From the NCBI GenBank assembly GCA_016838945.1, contig JADLKP010000127.1, forward strand, positions 1 through 6,666: 6,666 bases of DNA, given 5' to 3'. Shown in pieces: positions 1-5,885 of the stretch (its first letter is position 1; each line of letters opens with the position of its first letter). This DNA comes from Methanobrevibacter sp. (GTDB lineage Archaea > Methanobacteriota > Methanobacteria > Methanobacteriales > Methanobacteriaceae). A program made the translations under genes and the position numbers. Under the pieces are notes generated by a model. It worked only from the letters and a program-made list of their open reading frames with translations. It was not told the origin of the DNA and did no database searches.

Positions 1-22
1 ATCTTATTCATTAATTTTTTTT

Positions 23-66
23 AAAAAAAATAAAAAAAAAGAATTAAGAGAAATAATCTCTTAATT
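23..66 (-). terminator. Hairpin plus T-tract terminator of the adhesin gene
   Basis: On the minus strand, about 30 bases after the adhesin stop codon, AATTAAGAGA (plus 57-66) and its exact complement (plus 42-51) form a perfect 10-bp stem with a 5-base loop at 52-56. It is followed by C, nine T (plus 32-40), A, and eight more T (plus 23-30). This is the layout of a bacterial intrinsic terminator. In archaea the T-tracts alone usually suffice, so the stem may mainly protect the 3' end. A T8 run on the plus strand at 15-22 could also end a plus-strand transcript entering from the left, but no such gene is visible here. Confidence 0.75.
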
Positions 67-95
67 TTAACTAATTTTGATTTAAGCCAATCCTA

Positions 96-2735
96 TTATT
101 TGGTTACCACTAAAGTTTTGGTAAGTGCTTTAGCAGAATAAAGTTTAGGACTTCCAGGTGAAAGCACTACTTTATGTTTACCTACTTTTTGTTTAATTGT
201 TAAGCTAGCAATTCCTTTTTTATTGGTTTTAATTGTGTAAGTGGAATACTTTTTACCAGTATATACTTTCACTTTAACCTTTACGCCAGAAATGACCTTT
301 TTGGATTTGGTGCTGGTCACTTTAACTTTGAAAGCTTTACCTTTTTTAACTTTTAAACTAGTAGGAGTGAATTTAATAGGTGACTTAGTCACTTTAATCT
401 GTTTAGTTACAGATTTTGCAGTGTAACCTTTGTCATTTGCACTTATTACAACCTTATAGGTACCTGGTTTATAATTGATCTTAAATTGGACAATACCATT
501 TCCAGCGGTAGTGCCATCATATCTGTAGTATCTGGTTTTGCTGGTAAATACCTTAATGATCATTTTTGCACCGTACATAGCCTTGTTGTTTTTGGTATTA
601 ATCACTTTAACTTTATATAATTTACCTGATCTGTAATAAGTGGTTACTTTAGAAGCACTGAATTTAGCAGTGGTCTTCTTGACTGTTACATATCTGGTTA
701 TGCTTGATGCAGTGTAATTGTTGTCTATGCTGCTGATTATCATCTTATGTTTTCCAACAGCTAAAGCTGCATTGAATTTAACATAACCTGTCTTATTGGT
801 TCTGAATGCCAAATCAATATATTTTTTGGAAGTGGTGTAAAGCCTTACTTTGACAATTCCATCAACAACAGGTTTACCTGTATTCTTATCAGTGAATCTG
901 ATGATTGCAGTTGGATCGGTACCGTATTTGATGGTCCTGTTGCTTGCAGTCAATACACCAGGTTTTTTATTAATTTTAATTGTTCTGTCTAAAGTTGTTT
1001 TCACTACATCAGCACTGTTGGTTAAAAGAGTGACTGGGTAAGTTCCTGCCATCAACTTTACATTGAATGATGCTTGACCAGTTAAATTGGTAGTAGCATT
1101 GTATGTAGTTGTTGTATTGCCTGTTTTGACTTTGAATTGCATTGAGACCAATTTCAATACTTCACCAGTAGCAGCATTTACCAATTTGAATGTGAATTTC
1201 TTGGTGCTTCCAACAGACTCATTATAATTGTCTGCAACAATTTTCACTTTTACTAGATTTACAGTTATTTGAACAATTTGATTTAAGTCAATTGAACTGT
1301 TTCCTTTAAAGGTTAAGTTATAATTGCCTGCCTTTAAAGCTGTGAAATTATAAACAAAGAATGAAAAGTCAAGATCCTTATTCATATTAACATTCTTAAT
1401 GAAGATTAAACCGTTTTCATCTGATTGGATTTGTAAAGATGGTCTTGCAGAAGTTCCATTGTCACTGGAGAAGAAATATACTCCGCTTATAGTAACGTTT
1501 GTGTTAGCCAATGGTTGGTTAGTATCTGCATCTTTTAAAACAAAAGTAAAGTTACCGGTTTGGTAATCGGCAACAGCATTTTGCACTTCAATCTTTGCAT
1601 TGATGAATTCAGTTATATTGATGGTTTTATTAGATTCATCTAACTCTCCTTCTTTATAGACAATAGTCAATTGACTGTTATCAATATTTTCTCTGATGAA
1701 ATTAATGGTATAGTTACCAGGTTGACCATCCAAGACATATTCTTCAATTGGAACGGTAAGATTGTCAGTTCCATTATTGTATTTGAGATATAACTTCAAA
1801 TCACTAGGATTTACAGTCAAATTAGTAATGTCAGTACCATTTGAGTATGATATAACAATAGGGATGGTAACATTATGATTATTTTTATTCACCTTAATGG
1901 TGTCATTAGCCTTTATTGTATTGTTAGCAAGAATTCTTACTGTAACAGTTGTATTGGATGGATTACAGCTTTGGCTTCCTAAGAAATTGATTAAAATTTC
2001 ATAATCGCCAGGTTCCTTGGTAAAATTGACTAATGCAATGCCTCCATCAACTTTAGTTACATTGTATAACTCATCTTGATATGTAACAGTGATATTATTA
2101 GCATTGAAATTATAGGCCCTGCCTGATTCTACTTTAATAACTAGAGGAACAGTGATGTTGCCGCCTACTTTTCCAGTACCGTTGCTTGCTTCGATAGTAG
2201 TGTCTGTTTTATCAATGGTTAAAGTAACATTAGTCTCTGAAGCACTGTAGGTATCATTTCCTAAGAATTTAATGTGAAGAGCATACTCTCCGACGACAAA
2301 AGTGTCTTTAATAGTAATGCTTGACCCATTTACAGTAAAATTGTAAGTATGATTATAAGTGGTATCATTTGATACTACAAGATTATCATTTGTAAAAGAT
2401 ATTTCTTGACCTTCATTGTCCTTAACGCTTACAGGAACAGTGATATTGTCCCCAAACTTATAGGTTTTATTCTCTGATTCGACAGTTGTAGGAGTTGAAT
2501 CAACTACAGGATCTTCTCCAAGTTCGTCAGAGTCTCCATCAGCCAATATATTAGAATTAGATAAAATATCATCATTAGTGTCTCCAATTTCATCAACATC
2601 ATCAATAACATCTGAAGCAGAAATATCAGATATTTGATTATCCATATCGCTTGCTGCTGATACAGCACTTAAGCTTAACAATAAGAATATGGATATTAAT
2701 GAAATCAAGAAGACATATGATCTCTTTAATTTCAT
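96..2735 (-). CDS. Secreted adhesin-like protein with Ig-like repeats and a Lys-rich C-terminus
   Basis: An 879-residue exported surface protein of the adhesin-like type abundant in Methanobrevibacter and Methanosphaera, presumably acting outside the cell in attachment to partners or host material; no ligand can be read from the sequence. Residues 1-27 are a signal peptide: basic start KLKR, hydrophobic core, and VSA before A28. Residues 30-88 form a linker with about 20 Asp/Glu and no Lys/Arg. Ig-like beta-sandwich units follow at about 82-176 and 177-270, ending in motifs like INFLG, with less regular domains at about 271-376, 377-492 and 493-591. Three C-terminal repeats cover 592-687, 688-784 and 785-879, each with a YT/FT centre, a VGKHK or PGTYK turn and a VTK or VKK end. 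About 37 N-X-S/T sequons all lie before residue 676. There is one cysteine (C257). I see no C-terminal membrane helix, sortase motif or pseudomurein-binding repeat, so anchoring is unexplained. The ATG has a strong Shine-Dalgarno. It is transcribed divergently from uvrB. The family call is firm; the function is inferred. Confidence 0.88.
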   Translation of the reverse strand: MKLKRSYVFLISLISIFLLLSLSAVSAASDMDNQISDISASDVIDDVDEIGDTNDDILSNSNILADGDSDELGEDPVVDSTPTTVESENKTYKFGDNITVPVSVKDNEGQEISFTNDNLVVSNDTTYNHTYNFTVNGSSITIKDTFVVGEYALHIKFLGNDTYSASETNVTLTIDKTDTTIEASNGTGKVGGNITVPLVIKVESGRAYNFNANNITVTYQDELYNVTKVDGGIALVNFTKEPGDYEILINFLGSQSCNPSNTTVTVRILANNTIKANDTIKVNKNNHNVTIPIVISYSNGTDITNLTVNPSDLKLYLKYNNGTDNLTVPIEEYVLDGQPGNYTINFIRENIDNSQLTIVYKEGELDESNKTINITEFINAKIEVQNAVADYQTGNFTFVLKDADTNQPLANTNVTISGVYFFSSDNGTSARPSLQIQSDENGLIFIKNVNMNKDLDFSFFVYNFTALKAGNYNLTFKGNSSIDLNQIVQITVNLVKVKIVADNYNESVGSTKKFTFKLVNAATGEVLKLVSMQFKVKTGNTTTTYNATTNLTGQASFNVKLMAGTYPVTLLTNSADVVKTTLDRTIKINKKPGVLTASNRTIKYGTDPTAIIRFTDKNTGKPVVDGIVKVRLYTTSKKYIDLAFRTNKTGYVKFNAALAVGKHKMIISSIDNNYTASSITRYVTVKKTTAKFSASKVTTYYRSGKLYKVKVINTKNNKAMYGAKMIIKVFTSKTRYYRYDGTTAGNGIVQFKINYKPGTYKVVISANDKGYTAKSVTKQIKVTKSPIKFTPTSLKVKKGKAFKVKVTSTKSKKVISGVKVKVKVYTGKKYSTYTIKTNKKGIASLTIKQKVGKHKVVLSPGSPKLYSAKALTKTLVVTK

Positions 2736-2744
2736 AAATTTAAG

Positions 2745-2752
2745 TCCTCCTC
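2745..2752 (-). promoter_or_regulatory. Ribosome binding site of the adhesin gene
   Basis: The minus strand reads GAGGAGGA nine bases before the ATG at 2735, a strong match to the 16S rRNA anti-Shine-Dalgarno. It fixes the start codon directly before the signal peptide. Confidence 0.85.
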
Positions 2753-2892
2753 ATATAATTTCTAGTTCCCAATAATTACTATATGATTTCACATATAGAG
2801 TTTAGAATATATTAAAATTAGTGAAAATAAACATATTTACCCCTTTTATTAAATATTTAAAAATATTTCACTATTATAATACGTAATATATT

Positions 2893-2905
2893 TTTATATA
2901 ATAGT
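2893..2905 (-). promoter_or_regulatory. Candidate TATA box for the adhesin gene
   Basis: The minus strand reads ATTATATAAA over plus 2893-2902, the best match to an archaeal TATA box upstream of the adhesin. Initiation about 25 bases downstream would give a leader of roughly 135 bases. A weaker, closer candidate (TAATATATTC, plus 2807-2816) would give a leader of about 50 bases. The region is so AT-rich that chance matches are likely. Confidence 0.3.
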
Positions 2906-2966
2906 AATATATATCATTTTTGTTTTAAGTTTTGTAAATTTAAGTTGACCTAAATTATTTTTTAGG

Positions 2967-3001
2967 CATTAAATAAGCAAAAATCATTGATTTATTTAAT
3001 G
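2967..3001. repeat. 10-bp inverted repeat with a nested 13-bp palindrome
   Basis: CATTAAATAA at 2967-2976 is exactly complementary to TTATTTAATG at 2992-3001, with a 15-base spacer. Overlapping the spacer is a second imperfect palindrome, AAATCA-T-TGATTT, at 2981-2993. The two structures are mutually exclusive as hairpins because they share 2992-2993. It could be an operator, a cruciform or an RNA stem. AT-richness lowers the significance. Confidence 0.5.
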
Positions 3002-3023
3002 AAAATATTCATAAAATATTCAT
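3002..3023. repeat. Perfect tandem repeat of an 11-mer
   Basis: AAAATATTCAT occurs twice back to back, at 3002-3012 and 3013-3023, immediately after the inverted repeat and upstream of the candidate uvrB promoter. The spacing is about one helical turn, so two protein copies could bind the same face of the DNA. No binding protein is known to me. Confidence 0.55.
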
Positions 3024-3057
3024 AATAGATACTATTATATGAAACAATGCCCAAATT

Positions 3058-3067
3058 ACTATATACT
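3058..3067 (+). promoter_or_regulatory. Candidate TATA box for uvrB
   Basis: ACTATATACT contains a TATATA core that would place initiation near 3090 and give a leader of about 37 bases with the Shine-Dalgarno site. A second possibility is TATTATATG at 3033-3041, giving initiation near 3062. I cannot choose between them from sequence alone. Confidence 0.4.
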
Positions 3068-3116
3068 AAAGATTATTGATTTAATAAAGAATTAACATAA
3101 ATATTTTTTTTTTATT

Positions 3117-3123
3117 AGGTGAT
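3117..3123 (+). promoter_or_regulatory. Ribosome binding site that fixes the TTG start of uvrB
   Basis: AGGTGAT ends three bases before the TTG at 3127 and matches the 3' part of the archaeal AGGAGGTGAT consensus. The TPR gene has the identical site at the identical spacing, which supports TTG as the true start. Confidence 0.85.
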
Positions 3124-3126
3124 AAA

Positions 3127-5091
3127 TTGAAGGAATTTAAACTCAAATCTCCATATAAGCCACTTGGTGACCAACCACAAGCCATTGAATCCTTAGTTAA
3201 TGGAATAAATAAGGGATTGCATGAACAGACACTTTTAGGCGTTACCGGTTCAGGCAAGACCTATACAATGGCAAACATTATTGAAAAGGTTCAAAAGCCA
3301 ACCTTGATCATATCACACAATAAGACATTGGCTGCACAATTATACGAGGAATTCAAGGTATTTTTCCCAGATAATGCAGTGGAATATTTTGTCAGCTATT
3401 ATGATTATTACCAGCCTGAAGCTTATGTTCCAAGAACTGACACTTTCATTGACAAGGAAGCTTCAATCAACGAAGAGATAGACATAATGAGGCATTCCGC
3501 CACACAATCACTCCTGTCTCGTGATGACGTCATTGTAGTGAGCAGTGTAAGCTGCATCTACGGTATCGGTTCACCTGAAGATTATGGGGAATTCGCATTC
3601 TCCATTGCTGTAGGAGACATTTACGAACGTAGCGACATCCTTAGAAAACTCATTTTCATGCAGTATGAAAGAAATGATGTTGCCTTTGAAAGAGGTCAAT
3701 TCAGGGTAAGGGGAGATGTCATTGAAATCAATCCCGTTCATGGAACACCTCCAATAAGAATCGAATTGTTTGGTGACGAGATCGATGCAATAAGTCTGAT
3801 TGACCCAGTAACAGGAAAAAAGGAAGAATCCTTGCAAAGATACATGATATTTCCAGCAAAGCACTTCGTTGTAGGTGCTGACAGAATGGACCAAGCTTTG
3901 AAGGACATCAATGAAGAGCTTGAAAGCAGACTTAGGGAGTTGAATCTAAATGGAAAATATGTTGAAGCTCAAAGATTGGAACAGAGAACTCGTTTTGATA
4001 TAGAAATGCTGCAGGAAATGGGTTATTGTCCAGGAATCGAGAACTATTCCATGCATTTGTCTGGAAGAAATTGGGGAGACATGCCTTATTCATTGCTGAA
4101 ATATTTCCCAGATGACTATTTGACAATCATTGATGAGTCACATGTAACCGTTCCGCAGATTAGGGGAATGTACAATGGGGACAGATCCAGAAAAGAGACC
4201 CTAGTGCAATATGGGTTCAGATTGCCTTCCGCTAAGGAAAACAGGCCATTGCGCTTTGATGAATTTGAAGCAATTCAAAATCAGGTACTTTATGTTTCCG
4301 CTACTCCAGGACCTTATGAAATGTCCAGAAGCCAGAATGTTGTAGAACAGATCATCAGGCCAACAGGTCTTGTCGACCCTAAGATTACAATCAGGCCTGT
4401 TCAAGGGCAAGTTGAAGATTTGCTTGCTGAAGTCAGAAAGAAAGTGGCAAAAGACCAAAGGATTCTTGTTACAACACTTACCAAAAGGATGGCAGAAGAC
4501 CTGACTGATTATTATGCTAAAATAGGAATCAAGGTAAGATATCTCCACTCAGAGATTGATACATTAGAAAGAGTGGAGATCATTGACGATTTAAGGAGAG
4601 GAGAGTTTGATGTTCTTGTAGGAGTAAACCTATTGAGAGAAGGGCTTGACCTGCCTGAAGTGGGACTTGTAGCTATTTTAGATGCAGATAAGGAAGGATT
4701 CCTACGTAGCGAAACCTCTCTTATTCAGACAATAGGAAGAGCTGCAAGGAATGTGGACGGTGAAGTTCTGATGTATGTTGATGACATGACTGATTCTGTG
4801 AGAAATGCTGTTGACATTACAAACAAGAGAAGAAAGCTTCAAATGGCATACAATGAGAAATACAACATCACTCCTCAATCAACTTACAGAACTCTTAAAG
4901 ACAAGAAAATTTCCACTAAAAAGACACCGTCCAGAGATGACCTCAAAGGCATGCCTAAGGATGAGCTTAAGTTATTGATCAAAGACTTGGTAGCAGAAAT
5001 GAAAGAAGCTGCCAACGATTTGGACTTTGAAAGAGCTGCTGTCTTAAGAGATCAAATAGTTGCTTTAAAGAGCATTAACAAAAAATATTAA
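3127..5091 (+). CDS. uvrB: UvrABC excinuclease subunit B
   Basis: UvrB is the damage-verifying helicase-like subunit of bacterial-type nucleotide excision repair: UvrA loads it on damaged DNA, and it then recruits UvrC for dual incision. The 654 residues are full length (E. coli has 673). Visible in order are the N-terminal SPYKPLGDQPQAI, Walker A GVTGSGKT (38-45), the beta-hairpin YYDYYQPEAYVP (91-102) that pins the damaged strand, the DESH Walker B box (336-339), YVSATPG, the VTTLTKRMAEDLT and VGVNLLREGLDLPEV helicase motifs, the arginine-finger motif QTIGRAARN (534-542), and a C-terminal UVR motif for UvrC at about 614-650. Translation starts at TTG: AGGTGAT lies three bases upstream, and the first in-frame ATG (residue 48) would remove Walker A. 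The residues around 304-320 (IENYSMHLSGRNWGDMP) differ from the usual ENYSRHLSGR-GEPP form. Methanogens of this group are thought to have gained uvrABC from bacteria. No uvrA or uvrC lies beside it here, so it is probably monocistronic. Confidence 0.98.
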   Translation: MKEFKLKSPYKPLGDQPQAIESLVNGINKGLHEQTLLGVTGSGKTYTMANIIEKVQKPTLIISHNKTLAAQLYEEFKVFFPDNAVEYFVSYYDYYQPEAYVPRTDTFIDKEASINEEIDIMRHSATQSLLSRDDVIVVSSVSCIYGIGSPEDYGEFAFSIAVGDIYERSDILRKLIFMQYERNDVAFERGQFRVRGDVIEINPVHGTPPIRIELFGDEIDAISLIDPVTGKKEESLQRYMIFPAKHFVVGADRMDQALKDINEELESRLRELNLNGKYVEAQRLEQRTRFDIEMLQEMGYCPGIENYSMHLSGRNWGDMPYSLLKYFPDDYLTIIDESHVTVPQIRGMYNGDRSRKETLVQYGFRLPSAKENRPLRFDEFEAIQNQVLYVSATPGPYEMSRSQNVVEQIIRPTGLVDPKITIRPVQGQVEDLLAEVRKKVAKDQRILVTTLTKRMAEDLTDYYAKIGIKVRYLHSEIDTLERVEIIDDLRRGEFDVLVGVNLLREGLDLPEVGLVAILDADKEGFLRSETSLIQTIGRAARNVDGEVLMYVDDMTDSVRNAVDITNKRRKLQMAYNEKYNITPQSTYRTLKDKKISTKKTPSRDDLKGMPKDELKLLIKDLVAEMKEAANDLDFERAAVLRDQIVALKSINKKY

Positions 5092-5128
5092 ATATTGGAC
5101 TATTTAGTAAAATTAGTTTTAATCTAAA

Positions 5129-5188
5129 TTTGAATAAATTTGAATAAATAGATTAAAATAGATCAAAATAGATTAGAATAGTTAAAAA
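5129..5188. repeat. Six tandem 10-bp AT-rich units after uvrB
   Basis: From 5129 the sequence runs in exact 10-base steps: TTTGAATAAA twice, then TAGATTAAAA, TAGATCAAAA, TAGATTAGAA and TAGTTAAAAA. It lies in the 186-bp convergent gap between uvrB and the TPR gene. A-tracts repeated near the helical period are expected to bend DNA. It may be a simple slippage product, or a transcription-end or chromatin feature. No clear uvrB terminator is visible apart from weak T-rich stretches just before it (AGTTTTAATC, 5115-5124). Confidence 0.7.
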
Positions 5189-5246
5189 TTAGATAAAAAT
5201 GTTTAATATTTTAAAATAGCAATTATGAAAATTATAAAAAATTAAT

Positions 5247-5277
5247 AAAAAAAGAGTTGTAGGATTTATCCTACGAC
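5247..5277 (-). terminator. Hairpin plus T7 terminator of the TPR gene
   Basis: On the minus strand, immediately after the TPR stop codon, GTAGGA-TAAA-TCCTAC forms a perfect 6-bp stem with a 4-base loop (plus 5259-5274). The outer arms add further pairs with one mismatch (whole arms 5256-5277). The sequence TC and seven T (plus 5247-5253) follow, and further T-rich sequence lies beyond. Read from the plus strand the stem is nine pairs with one G-U, but no T-run follows, so it should act mainly on the TPR transcript. Confidence 0.7.
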
Positions 5278-5754
5278 TTAAATATTTTCTTCTTTTTCTA
5301 AAGCCTCAACTACTGTATGTCTGAATACTAGAACTGCCTCATCATCAGGATCTAGTTCCAATGCATTATCCAAACATTTTAAGGCATCAGAATTGTGATT
5401 CAATTGACTTAAAACCATTCCTTTATATTTCCAATAAACCGGATTATGAGGATCTGCATTCACTGCCTTATCGAAACAGGAATTTGCCTCATTAAAACGA
5501 TTAATGGCAAATAAAGTCATTCCTTTTAAAAACCAAGTCTGTTCATTTTCAAAGTCAAGCTCCAATGATTTATCGAAGCATTCGATAGCCTCATCTGTTT
5601 TATTCAATAAACCAAGAGTGCTTGCTTTCATATTCCAAGCTTCAGGACGTCTTTTATCCGCTTTTAATGCAGCCTGATATACATCCAATGCCTCTTCATA
5701 CTTGTTTTCTTTTCTTAATTGATTTCCTTTCTCCATCAATTCATCGAAATCCAT
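5278..5754 (-). CDS. Tetratricopeptide repeat (TPR) protein, four repeats
   Basis: A 158-residue cytosolic protein made almost wholly of four consecutive 34-residue TPR units: residues 3-36, 37-70, 71-104 and 105-138. Each shows the helix-turn-helix signature, for example EAWNMKASTLGLLNK followed by EAIECFDKSLELD, with W/Y-xx-K/G in helix A and A/L plus F/Y in helix B. A 20-residue charged capping helix, rich in Glu, ends the protein. TPR arrays are protein-protein interaction scaffolds; the partner cannot be told from sequence. There is no signal peptide, membrane segment or fused enzymatic domain. The ATG has AGGTGAT three bases upstream. The gene has its own TATA box and an upstream 14-bp palindrome, so it is probably transcribed separately from the 118-residue gene 131 bases upstream. 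It ends convergently with uvrB and carries its own hairpin terminator. Stand-alone short TPR proteins are common in Methanobacteriales genomes. Confidence 0.93.
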   Translation of the reverse strand: MDFDELMEKGNQLRKENKYEEALDVYQAALKADKRRPEAWNMKASTLGLLNKTDEAIECFDKSLELDFENEQTWFLKGMTLFAINRFNEANSCFDKAVNADPHNPVYWKYKGMVLSQLNHNSDALKCLDNALELDPDDEAVLVFRHTVVEALEKEENI

Positions 5755-5757
5755 AGA

Positions 5758-5764
5758 ATCACCT
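5758..5764 (-). promoter_or_regulatory. Ribosome binding site of the TPR gene
   Basis: The minus strand reads AGGTGAT three bases before the ATG at 5754, identical in sequence and spacing to the uvrB site. Confidence 0.85.
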
Positions 5765-5790
5765 GGATAAGAATTATAAATAAAAATGAT

Positions 5791-5800
5791 ATTATATAAT
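5791..5800 (-). promoter_or_regulatory. TATA box of the TPR gene
   Basis: The minus strand reads ATTATATAAT, preceded by CTAAAG as a possible BRE. Initiation about 25 bases downstream would fall near 5770, giving a short leader of roughly 16 bases that still contains the Shine-Dalgarno site. Confidence 0.55.
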
Positions 5801-5821
5801 CTTTAGTTGTTTCTTATTTTG

Positions 5822-5835
5822 TTAACACGTGTTAA
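5822..5835. promoter_or_regulatory. Perfect 14-bp palindrome upstream of the TPR promoter
   Basis: TTAACACGTGTTAA is an exact palindrome whose near edge lies about 20 bases upstream of the TPR TATA box, outside the core promoter. Its GC-containing centre CACGTG stands out in very AT-rich DNA. The position suits a dimeric activator, or a repressor acting from upstream. I do not recognise it as a known archaeal operator. Confidence 0.5.
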
Positions 5836-5885
5836 TAAAACTTATGATAACGGCATAATATTTTTAAATTCATTATGAAAACTAA

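Larger units (their letters stand above)
2736..3126. other. AT-rich divergent intergenic region between adhesin and uvrB
   Basis: These 391 bases separate two divergent genes and contain no credible coding sequence or structured RNA gene that I can see. They hold candidate promoters for both directions, a 6-bp inverted repeat CCTAAA/TTTAGG (2949-2954 and 2961-2966), a larger inverted repeat at 2967-3001, a perfect tandem 11-mer at 3002-3023, two AAATATTT palindromes ten bases apart near 2851-2868, and a T10 run at 3104-3113 before the uvrB ribosome binding site. The position between divergent promoters makes regulatory sites plausible, but none matches an operator I know. Confidence 0.6.

Noticed and set aside
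15..30. T8A8 palindrome at the left edge as an origin or attachment site
   Set aside because: It is simple homopolymer sequence within a terminator region. No integrase, tRNA or origin-binding boxes are present.
592..879. CRISPR-like or long DNA-level repeats in the adhesin gene
   Set aside because: The three C-terminal repeats (residues 592-879, at DNA 96-962) are similar as protein but diverged in DNA, so they do not act as long direct repeats.
241..1041. Plus-strand open frames of about 60 codons (241-426 and 850-1041) opposite the adhesin gene
   Set aside because: They lie fully inside the well-supported adhesin gene, have no ribosome binding site and encode hydrophobic strings that mirror its Lys- and Thr-rich codons.
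96..2735. Phase variation of the adhesin through homopolymer slippage
   Set aside because: The longest runs inside the gene are about six A/T, from Lys and Asn codons. No long tract or short tandem repeat lies near the start codon.
3571..4548. Minus-strand open frames of 64 to 115 codons opposite uvrB (3571-3894, 3932-4126, 4201-4548)
   Set aside because: They are antisense to conserved UvrB motifs, have no ribosome binding sites and have unnatural composition. They are shadows of uvrB.
5841..5858. Weak stem TTATG/CATAA downstream of the 118-residue gene as its terminator
   Set aside because: It has only five pairs, with a seven-base loop and no strong T-tract after it. I cannot separate it from chance.
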